Part shown: positions 40,801 through 54,431 of the stretch, piece by piece | Layout: the number at the start of each line of letters is the position of its first letter | Numbering within the stretch: the first letter of the stretch is position 1 | Origin: Haliclystus octoradiatus | Taxonomy: Eukaryota; Cnidaria; Staurozoa; Stauromedusae; Haliclystidae | NCBI GenBank assembly: GCA_916610825.1 | Contig: OU744446.1 | Location: 36,681,833 to 36,745,832, forward strand | DNA length: 64,000 bases | Direction: 5' to 3' | Notes under the pieces: generated by a model | Told to the model about the DNA's origin: nothing | The model's input: only the letters and a program-made list of their open reading frames with translations | Databases searched by the model: none | Translations under genes and position numbers: made by a program

Positions 40801-43800
40801 TCATCACTTACTAACAGTTAAACCTGTTATAACGATCACCTCTATACAGTGACCACCTGTATATAGTGGTCACTCTTGATAGTATATATTTATTGAATCA
40901 ACCTTGCAAGTAAAGGCAACCTGGCTGCATATAATGGTCAATTTATCTATCTTAAGGCTCTAATAGCTGGCTATTATATACATGTTTCGCCCGATTTATT
41001 TGCCATTGAGAATACCATATTTGAGTAAATGACTAAAGTTTTCTCACTTGAAAATGCGATAGGCTACTTTGTGTGTGAAAATAGAGCTGTTTAGCTAATC
41101 AGCAAACCTCTTTTGTTGCAATAAAAAAAGTATTTTTTTCGCATACTACTAATTAAGATGTGTGCAATATTTGAAATGTTCAAAACTTTTAAAGTGTATA
41201 TCCCGGATATTGGGAGATTGCTTATTTAGATAGAGAAACATTTTCTATCAGTACATATTCTTCTTGTATTTTTACTTTACGCAAGCATTTCCCCCTCAAA
41301 AATGCAATCAAAGTTACGATTTTGTGTCTCACTCTTTTTCCTCGAACAGGAACCCGTTTATTTTCAACAAGAGAGTTTACACCGGAAAAAACACTAAACT
41401 TTTTACTTATTTGTCTCTAAATAAAAAACCGCTAAACCAAATGACAATCTGCTTTCGGAATGAAATTTTCAACGTTCAGCTGAAGAATTAGAGCTATATT
41501 TGATCAATATTCAAGATCCAGGTAATTAGATGTAAGCCTCTAAAGTCAAAATTTTTAGTTTTGGATTTTTTTCACTCAAGTGCTCACACGATTAGCACCT
41601 CTTCACGACTTTGTCTAAGCAGGTTATGGCTGCTGGTTATTGAAGGTGTGTGACTATTTTTAATACGCATCAGCTATGCTGACTATGCTTAGACGAAGTC
41701 GCAAAGAGGTGTTAATCGTGTGAGCACTTGAGTGAGAAAAATCCAAAACAAAAAACTTTTAACTTTAGAGGCTTATATCTCTTTACTTGTATCTTGAATA
41801 CTGATCAAATATAGCGCTAAATCTTCAGCTGAACGTTGAAAATTTCATTCCGAAAGCAGATTGTCATTTGGTTTAGCGGTTTTCTATTTAGAGACAAATA
41901 AGTAAAAAGTTTGGTGTTTTTTCCGGTGTAAACTCTTTTGTTGAAAATAAACGGGTTTCTGTTTGAGAAAAAAGAGTGAGACACAAAATTAACCCAAAAT
42001 CGTCACTTTGACAGCATTTTTGAAGGAGAAATGATCGCGCAAAGTAAAAACACAAGAAGATCATGTACGAATAGAAAATGTTTCTCTATCTAAAGAAGCA
42101 ATCTCCCAATCTCCCAATATCCGGGATATACACGTTAACTGAAATTGATTTGGATAGTTTATTAAACTTACACGTAGGCCTATTACCCTTCACATTTTGT
42201 ATCAGATATATAAAAATTAGTCAACTCATTTTAACAAAGAAGATGCATTTTATTTTAGGCCTACTGTAGGGGAGACCGGGGAGACTTGGACCTAGGGAGA
42301 CATGGGACAAAAGCGTTCCTGATTACCCATGTAAATTATCTTCTAATATGCTGTATATCACTTCATTTCATGTTGTTTCCCTAAATTTCAATAACCAACC
42401 ATAACTAATTATCAAGAAATCTTAGTGTAAAGCTTACGATGATCGAAATGCGTTTTGCGATTCCTCTTTTGATTCAATTAATTTTGGAATGAGTGTTTAA
42501 TTGCCATATTGAATGGTGCCATTGCAACGGTTTTACTTTGATGAATCTTTTGATATAAAATGTTTGAATACATTCCTGTTGATGAGGAGTGCCACCTCAT
42601 TTTTTGCTGGAAAGTCAAACGGGGAGACATGGAACAGCGCGTTTTAGCATCAACCACGAATGGGAAACTTATCGCATTTGGTTGAGATATGAGTTTGTTT
42701 TTATTTATATGCGTTGTATTTGACTTTTTTACTTTGTTGAGATAAAGTTGCTAAATCAATTACAATTAGATTGATGACAGGTGTGTCAAAAATTAATGTT
42801 ATCTATTAATGCTAAAATTACTTGTTGCTGGCTTAATTTTGATCAAATAAACTCCCTAAGTCAAAGCAACAGGTGTAGTGTCTGGTACTGGAAAGTAAAT
42901 TTGTCAGTTATTCAAAGAAATTTTGAGAAAATATGCCTGATCCATGTCACCCCACGGTGTCCCAAGTCTCCCCTCTAAAATGGTCGGTCTTTCGTACTAA
43001 ATATTTGAAAAACTGCAACATTTATGAAATTGATATTCTTACCCTTTTGAATTGAGCATGTTGGCTAATTAATTACATAAAATTTGTTACATTTGCACAA
43101 CCACAATGATTTTAATAATTAAAAAGGTGAAAAGTGGTCCAAGTCTCCCCGGTCTCCCCTAGTTGTCATATCGATACAAAAGCTTTTTGCTCAGTAGCGC
43201 AACATTTCTTATATTTTGAAAATGAAATGAAATAATATAATGATAATAATTAAACAAATTTTTAAACTTTTTTATATTTTTTAAACAATGTGTGGCAGCT
43301 TTGTTTTGAATTGTAAATAATAAAATACTTCGAAAAAGAACTATAAAAAGAATGACATTATAAACTTATATTTAGACTTATTTAACCACGTGAATAGATT
43401 ACGTCATGATAATATGATACAGCAAAATTCAAGATGACCGTAGCAAAATGAAAACAATAATAAATGATTTGTAAGTCATATAATTGTAAAAATATATGCA
43501 TTGAAAGCACAAATTTCCCATAGCGTAACAATTGTATTATTATAAAATGTAAAGTAAGCAAATAGTTTAGTCTCAAAATTGTTATAAAAGCTGCATGTAA
43601 TATTGTAATCTTTAGATATAGTGAAATGTAGTCGTCGATGCCGTTACAAATATAGCAAAGAAACAGTAACAATCGATATCAATCTCAATCAACTACCGTT
43701 GGAGAAAAGCTCACCGATGTAAGACTTTAATTCATTGTTGTATGTAATACCTTGTTAGTTATATGTGCAGCTTATAGTATTAATTCCTTGTATTTTTCAT

Positions 43801-46800
43801 TGTTTAGTGAATTCTAATAAAATAGTAATCCAGTCGACATTCAACGGCGGTTTCAATTTATAGTCATCCTCGCGTTCGCTACAAAAATTCAATCGTTCGA
43901 CTGACGAAGCAGAGTCGCGATGATGAGTTCCACAGAGAATAGTACAGATGAACAAACAGCAACAGGATCAACGTTAACAACGATGAATGGTAAAGCGTTG
44001 ACAATAAAACAGATGGTTCAACAACGAACACTTGCAAAATCACGAGTAACAAGAATGGCGAACAAGGCAATCAAGTTGATCAGCAAAGGATCAACCGATA
44101 TAGAAGAGATGATGAACAGCCTGACGCTATTAGACCAACATTATGAAAGAGCCGAAGAATGCCACGAAATGTACATGATGACAGCAGAATTAGATGATAA
44201 TTGGCTAGACGAACTGTTCGATAACGTTTGTGATGTTCGTTTCGAAGTACGAGCGCACGTGCAGACAGTCAAAGAAAACAAGACCGCTCGCCACGAAACT
44301 ACAAAAACAAAAGAATTGATAGACACAAACATCGAACAAGAAAACAATGGAATGACAGCCGAACAATCAACCGATCAGACGGAAGAAGATGAAGATGTAG
44401 CCAATCCCACTGAAGCGGACAATCAAAGAACAGATGACGTCATTCAAACGCAAGACGAACAAGATGATGTCATTGAAAGACCAACGAACAAAGTAGAGTC
44501 GGCTACTACGAACAATTTAGAGTCGGCTAAATCAACGAAGCAAGAGAAAAGTGTAACAGCACCAATTCGTTACAAATTAACACTGCCACATTTTTCTGGT
44601 GTTCTAAAGGATTACAGACAATTTAAAACTGCATTCAAGGCATTGGTAGACCCAGATGCTACAGATAAAAACACAAAACTGCACATCCTGAGAGGCAGAC
44701 TGGCAAAGATTCCACATCAGCTGATTTGCAATATAGAGAATTATGACATGGCCTGGAAAAAGCTCGATACCACCTACGGAAGAAATGACCAATTGACAGA
44801 TGTATGTTTCAAGCAGATAGACGAACTGAAGCCGATACGAAAGGGAGACGCCTATAGCTTCCTGAAATTTGCAACCACAGTACAAGACATCATCACACAG
44901 TTAAAGAATGCTGGTTGTACAGCAGATTTAGAATCAACAGGTCTGCTGAAAAGCATAGTCAGAAAGCTGACAGATGAAGACCGCGAGAGATGGGGTAGAG
45001 ACGTCAGAGAAGGTCGAGCGCTACAAACAGTTCATGGCTTAGACGATTGGTTGGAGAAGGAATCCATTGTCAAATCACAAGCATATTCTCTAGAGCCTCA
45101 AAGACCAAAGCAATCAGCAGCAACAAACGTCACTCAATCAAACGAGAAACCTCAAAAAAAGAAAGTATGTATGGTATGTAAAGAGGAGCATGTAATTACT
45201 GACTGTCCACAATTCTTAGAAGCAAATGTAGATGACAGATGGCAGATGGTCAAAGAAGGTAGAGCATGTTTCAGTTGCTTAAAGTATGGACACTCAGCCA
45301 GAGATTGTAGAGGCAAAAGAACATGTGGTAAAGAGCAATGCAGCAAGACTCACCATGAAGCCCTACACAAGGAATCAGCAGCTGCACATGCCACAACAAA
45401 CACCCAGAATAAGAATACATTACCGGTATTGCAAGTGAAAGTCAATGGCAACAATGGTATCACAAGAAAGGCAAATCTTCTGATCGATAGTGGTTCGCAG
45501 ATTTCATTGGTTAGGAAAGGTTTTGCTGAGTCCCTTGGCCTGGAAGGAAAAGAAACTTTCATAAACTTGTCAGTGGTTAGTGGTGATCAGAAAAGGCAGA
45601 TGTCAAGAAAAATTGATTTTATCATCGAAGCAATCAATGGGGATGGCAAAAAACATAAAGTGACAGCTGTTGAACTCGACAAAATCTGTGCAGATGTTGG
45701 GCACATGCAAAAAGATAACATAAAGAACTACCAGCACCTGGAAGACGTTGTCCTGTCATACTCACCTGGCCCTATTGATGTACTACTTGGCGTGGATCAA
45801 GCACACCTACTGGCCGGTGAAATGAGAAGAGGTCAACCAGGGATGCCAGTTGCAATGATGACCCCATTGGGATGGGTACTGCTAGGAAGTGCCAACAAGA
45901 AGACAGATGATGATGACATCCAATGTTCCACTGCATCAACTAACACGGTTTCATTGGCTGAAGAAAGCATCAACATAAAGGCATTTTGGGAGACGGAGAG
46001 CTTTGGAGTGAAGTCCACACCGTGCAACTGCGACCCTTCATTGATTGGTTCTCCAGATGACAAGCACGCTGCAGTTCTACTGAAGGAAAGTTGTAAAAAG
46101 CTTGATGATAGGTATCAAATTGGGTTACCATGGAAACAGCCTCCAACTACTTTGCCTAACAACTACGACTTGGCATATAGAAGATTGATCTCAACTGAAA
46201 AGAAACTGATGAAAGACAACAAACTAGCAAACAACTATGACGCACAAATAATGAAGAACGAAGAACTTGGATTCTCAAGAAAATTGACGCAAAAGGAAAT
46301 TGATTCACACAACGGGCCGATTAACTACATCCCACACCATGGTGTCCTTCGTCACGACAAGCCATCAACACCACTGAGAATTGTTTTTGACTCATCGGCA
46401 ACATACCAAGAAACAAGCCTCAATGATGCCTTATACAAAGGACCAGATTTACTCAATTCATTATTTGGCATCATCTTGAGATTTAGAGAAAACAAATGGG
46501 CATTGTGCAATGATATATCGAAAATGTTCAATCAAATAAAGTTACCTGAAAAAGATCAACACATGCATCGATACCTTTGGAGGAACTTGGACACCACAAA
46601 GCCACCTGATGTCTACATGATGTTGAGAGTGCCATTTGGAGACAAGCCAGCACCAGCCATGGCCCAAACTGTACTTTGGAAAACAGCAGAAGACAGCAAA
46701 GGAGAATTTCCAAAGGCAGCTGAAACCATCCAAAGGAATACATACGTAGACGACATATGCGACTCAGTTCAAGCTACAGAAGATGTACCACAACTGGCCA

Positions 46801-49800
46801 GTGACATTGAAGAAGTGTTACAAAGAGGAGGATTTCCACTAAAGGAATGGGTCACAAACTGCCCTGAATTGAAGAGTGAACAAAGTGAAGGACAGGAAGA
46901 AAAAGAAATTGACCAACAACAAGAAAAGATCCTTGGAACAATTTGGAATTCAAGAGATGACACCATGACATTCAGAATTAAACAATCGAAGAAGGAAGGC
47001 AACTGGACCAAGAGGGAGATTCTGAGCCAAATAGCAAAGATCTTTGATCCTATTGGTATTGCAGCAGCTATGTTGGTGAGAGGCAAAATGTTGATGCAAG
47101 TACTTTGGAGCACAGGCTACAAATGGGATGATGTTGTCTCAGAAGAACACCAGAAGATCTGGGAACAACTGCTGCTGGACATAGAGAAATTAGAAAATGT
47201 CAAAATACCAAGATGCTTAACACCAGAAGAATCAAATTCAGCAATCATGGAATTACATGTATTTTGTGATGCAAGCCAAGAAGCGTTCTCTACCTGTGCC
47301 TACCTTAGAAGTGAAGACAGAACAACAAAGAAGATAGATGTCAGATTCATTGCAGCAAAGACAAGAGTTGCACCACTTAAACAATTAACAATACCAAGAC
47401 TTGAATTGCAAGCAGCTGTTCTGGGGACAAGATTGGCCAAAACCATCAGAAAAGAAACAAGACTAGATATTTTACAAACAACCTACTGGAGTGACAGCAG
47501 TATAGTCCTTTCATGGATAAAGAGTCAATCAAGACAATACAAACCATTCGTGGCAGTAAGAGTGGGAGAAATACAAAGTGATTCAATACCATCAGATTGG
47601 AGACATTGCCCTTCAGAAGAAAACAGTGCAGATGATGGCTCAAGAGGCATAACAACAAATGAATTGGAAGGGAGATGGCTGAAAGGACCAGATTTCCTAA
47701 CGAAACCTAAAGATCAATGGCCTGATGATATGCAGCCCACAAGACTTGAAGACCAAGATCAAGACATCGAGAAAAGAAAAAAGGTCATCACATGTACAGT
47801 AATTATACAAGAAGAAAGCATTATAGATGTCAACAAGTTCAGTAACTGGAAAAGACTGAAAAGGGTAACAGCATATGTACAGAGGTTTTGCAAAAGTTTA
47901 AAGAACAAGAATGCTTCAAAAGGACCTCTGAGCTCAGATGAATTGGCAAATGCAGAAGACTACCTACTGAAGACTGTTCAAGCAGAGATGTTTCAACAAC
48001 TAGAGAATGGCAACTACGAGCAACTGACACCATTTGTTGACGAAAAAGGGTTAATCAGAGTTGGAGGACGATTGGAAAATGCAAATTGCTTACCGTATGA
48101 TCAGAAGCATCCAATTCTCTTGCCTCGTCGTAACTGGATTAGCAGATTAATCATGAAAGACCATCACAACAAGACCAACCACTGTGGAGTTGAACGAACA
48201 CTGGCTGATTCCAGGCTGTACTTTTGGATTGTCAATGGTAGAACACTTTCGAAGTCCATCGTCAACCAATGCATAACATGTAGACGTCTGAGAGAACAAG
48301 TGCAACTGCAGAAGATGGCTGATTTACCAGAATTCAGAATTATGCCATTTACGCCGCCATTTTACAATGTTGCTGTTGATTATTTTGGACCGATCATTGT
48401 CAAAATGGGAATTCGTACAAGAAGACAGAAGAGGTATGGGGCGATTTTCACATGTCTCAGCACAAGGGCTATACACATCGAAGCATCTTCAGACATGTCA
48501 ACACAGGCGTTCCTCCAAGTACTTCGTCGATTCTATTCCAGAAGAGGACAGCCATCACTGATAGTATCCGACAATGGTAGCAATTTTGTTGGCGCAGAAA
48601 AGGAATTGAAAACGATGATTGAGGGATGGAACAAAAAGGAGCTGATGGATTTTGCGGCAGAAAATAAAATGGTATGGAGATTCAACACCCCAGAGGCACC
48701 CCATCACGGAGGAGTGGTCGAATCAATGGTAAAGTCGGTAAAAAAGTCCATGAAGTCGAGTATTGGCAACAAAGTGCTAACGCATGAAGAGTTATGCACA
48801 TACCTTTGTGAAATAGAGAATTTAGTTAATTCAAGACCATTATCACCAATGTCATCTGATCCCAACGATGGGACGTATTTGACACCAAATCATATATTAC
48901 TAGGAAGAGCAAGTGCAGCAGTGCCACAAGGACCATTCGATGACTCGCCTTCACCATCAAAGAGATACGAATTTGTTCAAAGCACGATCAATCTGTTTTG
49001 GAAAAAGTGGATAGTAGATTATGTACCAACTATCATTGGTCGAAAGAAATGGATTAAAGAATCTAGGTCGATGAAAGTTGGAGATGTTGTGTTACTTATG
49101 GAGAGAAATATACCAAGAGGCAAATGGAGTATGGGTAAAGTTACAGAGACGTTTCCAGGAAAAGATGGACTTGTAAGAAGCGCAATTGTCAAAACGCAGA
49201 ATGGCGAATACAAACGTCCCGTTACAAAGTTATGTCTTTTGCTGCCAAAGGAACAATATTGATGAAATGATGAAAACAACGGTTTCCATGGCGGGGTGTG
49301 TTTTGAATTGTAAATAATAAAATACTTCGAAAAAGAACTATAAAAAGAATGACATTATAAACTTATATTTAGACTTATTTAACCACGTGAATAGATTACG
49401 TCATGATAATATGATACAGCAAAATTCAAGATGACCGTAGCAAAATGAAAACAATAATAAATGATTTGTAAGTCATATAATTGTAAAAATATATGCATTG
49501 AAAGCACAAATTTCCCATAGCGTAACAATTGTATTATTATAAAATGTAAAGTAAGCAAATAGTTTAGTCTCAAAATTGTTATAAAAGCTGCATGTAATAT
49601 TGTAATCTTTAGATATAGTGAAATGTAGTCGTCGATGCCGTTACAAATATAGCAAAGAAACAGTAACAATCGATATCAATCTCAATCAACTACCGTTGGA
49701 GAAAAGCTCACCGATGTAAGACTTTAATTCATTGTTGTATGTAATACCTTGTTAGTTATATGTGCAGCTTATAGTATTAATTCCTTGTATTTTTCATTGT

Positions 49801-52800
49801 TTAGTGAATTCTAATAAAATAGTAATCCAGTCGACATTCAACGGCGGTTTCAATTTATAGTCATCCTCGCGTTCGCTACAAGCTTGATTTTTAAAATCAA
49901 CGATTTATGTGTTGCCACTCTTTTAAAGAGTTGCTGCGTTTTATTTGTTAATATGCTATGTCACCTCTTTGCCACCGTAGTATTCGTTACTTATCACATT
50001 TAAATATCCTAATTATTTATTTTACCTTCAAATCTAGGATCATACAATGGAATTACTAACATCAATTGACGCCCATTTTGTACATTTTGATATTGTAAGT
50101 TTGATGCTGATGAATTTTACCTTTCGTGGTTTTAATTTAGGGATGTTATTGTCGTCAAAGTCTCTAGTTAGGCCTATTTAAAGATTCGGATTTGGAGACT
50201 TTTTTACATTAAAATAGAATTTAAATAAATCTATTGTTTATGAAACAATGTCCCATTGTTCACAAACAATTGAAATAGCATTGTTCATGAACATTTTTCT
50301 CTTTTTAGTATCTAGATACTGTTGTTTAAAATCATTGCATGTATCGCACAACATTTATTTCATTCCATATTCATAAATACAGATATTTTATTTTTGGCAT
50401 TTTGGTGCTTGGTTGGTGGGAGGTCAGCAGTCAACAATAACTGGCAGAAGCTAGGATACCGAGGAAAGGCACACCTATCACCACCAAGACCAAGCACCAG
50501 TCACACTGCTAAGTCAATGGAGTACCTAATATACTTACCTTATACATTAAAGGTGAGGGAGGGAGGGAAAATTTACTTGGATTGTCGGTGCAGCACTGCA
50601 CTTGACAACCTACTGCCAGCATAACAGCTGTAACTAGGGGCAGCCTTGCACAACATTACTAGACTCATATCTGAACTCCTATGGGGGACATAGGTGCAGC
50701 ATTGCAAATAATAACACACTGCCAGCATAACGCTTACAGATAATATTGCACATTGAACTCAGACAGCAACATCCATTTACACTGAAACTAGAAGTTCTAT
50801 TTCCTTTGCTGACCAGTCTTTTCCCTTATATCCTGTCGAAGCCTGCTTATAGACAATATGATGTTGCCCCCTAGCAACCAAATAGCAGACTTGATTTTAA
50901 CCTCGCTTAAGACTTTGACTTAACCCCATTTATTTTTATATATTTTTATTATTCAGAGTCTCAATTTTGATTTGACGAAAGCTTATTTTGATCTTATTGT
51001 CACATACGCTTGTATTTTTCTAATGGTATCAAGAGTTGACGATAGAAAAGCTGTTCTTGGTTTATTTAATCATGCATACGATATGTCGAAAGGACACATG
51101 TAAGTCTAATTAAACAAATATTAGTTTGCTGATTAATTAGCAAGGCCTGACAAAAGCTTTCGGTTGCAAAAATATTCTTTGAGTTCATGAACTTTACGAA
51201 TTCTCACAAACTGTTCATGAAAACCATGGAAACAGCTCATAAACAGCTCGTAAATAGTCCAGGAACAGTTTATGAGCGTTGAATGGTCTGTTTACTTTGT
51301 GACATTTTTTCATAAACATTTTTCAACATTTTTGGCTAAACTAATATGCTGAAGTTCAACCTATAAATCAAGAATTAGTATCAATCTTTCCAATTCCTTA
51401 TTTTCTTCTGTAATCTAGAATTGCAGATTTCTACTTTTGCCGTCAAACATAATGAGATCTCCAAAGGGCTATTTGAAATTTAGTAACAAGCATTAGCTAA
51501 AAAACTGTTTGGAAAAACAATTATATACTTAATGTTTGTTGCTTTTGAAAAAGAAGAAAACTGACTCAAATACATCCAAGGAATTATTCCCACACATAGA
51601 TTTTTTTGTAATGGCAGTGAACTGTAGCACTGCTGTTACTTTTCTTCATAAACCAGAGGCTGAAATCAAAATTATTTTCTTCTGCCAACTGTGTTTAATC
51701 ATTTTGTAGTTCATAAAGGCATAAAATTGACCGGCGACCTTTGCGCTCGGTCTTCAAATATTCACTGATTCACTACACTAATTGTGGCTTGAACAATGAC
51801 ATTCACTTTTCACTGGTCAATAGTTTTATGTCCTTAAGAAAGTTTCATGTTTTATTATTTTTGCAGTGAACCATCATTTCCTCGTCTTGGTCAAATGATT
51901 TTGGATTTTGATGTTCCCTTGAAGAAATTATTTGAAGAATTCATACCTCACGCAATGGTATGTACTAATCATTTAAACCTACAAGCGCAAGAAGTTAAAG
52001 TAAAGAAATTATATTTTATTCTGGAAGATTGATTGACAAAGTCTATTTATTTCCCTTCTGTCTCATTTCTTGCTAGCCTTCTTGATTTCTAAGTCCCGGG
52101 CCCCCGGAATCCCCAATTTGTTCGGACCCTGTACTTGCAAGCTACTTGCCCATATTGCAAATTTAATATTTTTGTTAATAGTTTGTGTCGCCAGTAAATC
52201 TATATGCCTCTGTATTCTCAGTGGCTGATATCATTGTAATATTAGCTCAGTTTTCAGAGCAATCGAACTTCAGATTGGATCATATCTGATTGACTGTGGC
52301 TCAAATCCCCCAAAGGTCAACTCAGCATTGGCTTTATCTAAAACAGCAACACTAAGCATTGTGGATGGAATGGTCTAGAGGGAATTGCACTCTGCGTAGA
52401 TGCGGTGCATCGTTTCACATTGACAATCAAGGCCTATATGCCATGAAATCTGTTGAGATTGATCTGCGGTGTCGTGGTGAGATCAATAAAGAGTATTTAA
52501 CATCATTGATCTCAATGAAAAGAGCCACTCCTCTAGAAATTGACAAGGGGCAAGGGTGCATTTGATAGGATGATACCGTCTCAATTACTTTACTACAGTG
52601 AAACCTGTATATAACGGCCAGCTACAAGAGGTCAATAAATTGACCACTACAGACAGGGGGCCTTTAGATACGGGTTTGATTCAATAGAAATTACTATTTT
52701 AGACATTGCAAGAGTAACCACTGTAGACAGGTGGCCACTGTATAGAGGTGACCGTTATAACAGGTTTGACTGTATATCATTGTATGTTTCATTTGTAGAG

Positions 52801-53927
52801 AGTTGGAGTAGCGCTATCATCTCTGAATATCTTATTTATGAAACGGAATTTAGCTGGTGATCAGGTGAGATGTCATTTGTTGTGTTGTTTACTAGCAATG
52901 AGCCACCAATATTGGTGGATTAATTTAAATAACAGAGGTGAACAATGTTTCAACTAAGTTGTTCTTGAAATTTGTCACTAGATAATATTTGATATGGAAA
53001 ATGAGAGCCATAAAATTGTATACAGTCGAAACATTTTTTTGTTTTCGTTATGCAAAACAGAATGCGAAATAAAAATCAAATCCTGTTCAAACCACATCTG
53101 GAAAGCAGTGACTTTAATTATATTTAACTCAATTATGCTACTTGAGAATTGACTAATAAAACAGCGAACGTCTGAACCACTCACGCACCATAATTATGCA
53201 CAACAGCGAAAGTCTAAACCCCTTACACGATATGCACACACGGACTTTTGCATTTATAAGTTACTATAGTATAGATAAAATTGAACAAGTTTATCCTATA
53301 GATAAAATTGAACAAGTTTATCTATCATTAAAACCCTAATATTGCATATTTCAAGCAATAGACAAGGACATGACTCTATGTCTAAGTTGAAATGAACCTT
53401 TTCAATTAAAAAGTTGAATTCAATGCAAGGGGCATGTTGCTCGTTAAATATTTATATATATATATATTAAGGTAATGGTATGGGAAAACATCAACTGCAA
53501 GTTCACGGCTTTTGGTATTTTGTACGCGCGGACGCGGAGAAGCTATTGAATGATTCAAATGCATGATTTATTTGATCACTTCACTTACTTGAATGTTTTA
53601 GTGGGGCTTTATTTCATTGTGATATAGGGTTTAATTTACCAATCTGAATGGAGCATAACAAATTGAACAAGGATTGATTTTATTCATAGTTTTACCCTGT
53701 TAAATGGAAATATCATTTGAAAGTTTTTAAGACAATAAGAGTTAAAAACCAAAAAAAATGAATTACAAATATTCTCGCAGCTTGATGTGTTTCTTAATAA
53801 AGTAATACCTTGCATTTTATCAACAATCTCCAATCTGCTGCCTGTCACAAATTATTTAAATAATGATCTCCCTTAATCTAACTCGGCCCACATCAAACCA
53901 AGTAACGCGGGTAACTCGTTGGAAGTA

Positions 53928-53973
<46 letters not shown>

Positions 53974-54392
53974 AATGTTGATTTAATAAATAAATAAATT
54001 TATTTATTAAGAGCAAAACATCAATATAGTGCTCAATACCGGTAAGCAGAGCTGTATAGATATAAATATAAAATAAGAAAAGAGACGTTTTCTCTGTTAC
54101 TCGAAGTTTCGCGCTGTAGCGCTCCTCAGACTGTTTTATTCATATCTATATATATATATATATATACACTGTATTAACTTTATTGGTGGCAAAACATCGA
54201 TAGAGTGCTTGATGCAGAGCAGTATGGAAATAATATCAAAGACTAGACGTTGTCTCCGTTACTCAGAGTTTCGCACGATAGCGCTCATCAGACAGTTTTA
54301 TTCCGGTTTTATTCATCAGTCTAGTTCAAAATCGTCTGATAAGCGCTATCACAGGATACTCTGAGTAACAGAGACAATGTCTAGTCTTTGAC

Positions 54393-54431
<39 letters not shown>

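Larger units (their letters stand above)
43302..49880 (+). mobile_element. BEL/Pao-type LTR retrotransposon, looks whole, young
   Basis: Terminal repeats of 582 bp (43302-43883 and 49299-49880) look identical by eye, start TG and end CA, and are bracketed by the 5-bp target duplication AGCTT (43297-43301, 49881-49885). One long plus-strand frame lies between them. It is inserted in sense orientation in NCKAP1 intron 3. No envelope gene is seen. Identical ends suggest a very recent insertion. Confidence 0.95.

Noticed and set aside
41264-41491. 75-codon plus-strand frame
   Set aside because: Lies in one arm of the long inverted repeat; no family resemblance.
43382-43672. 96-codon minus-strand frame found twice
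   Set aside because: It occurs in both LTRs of the BEL/Pao-type element, with no known homologue.
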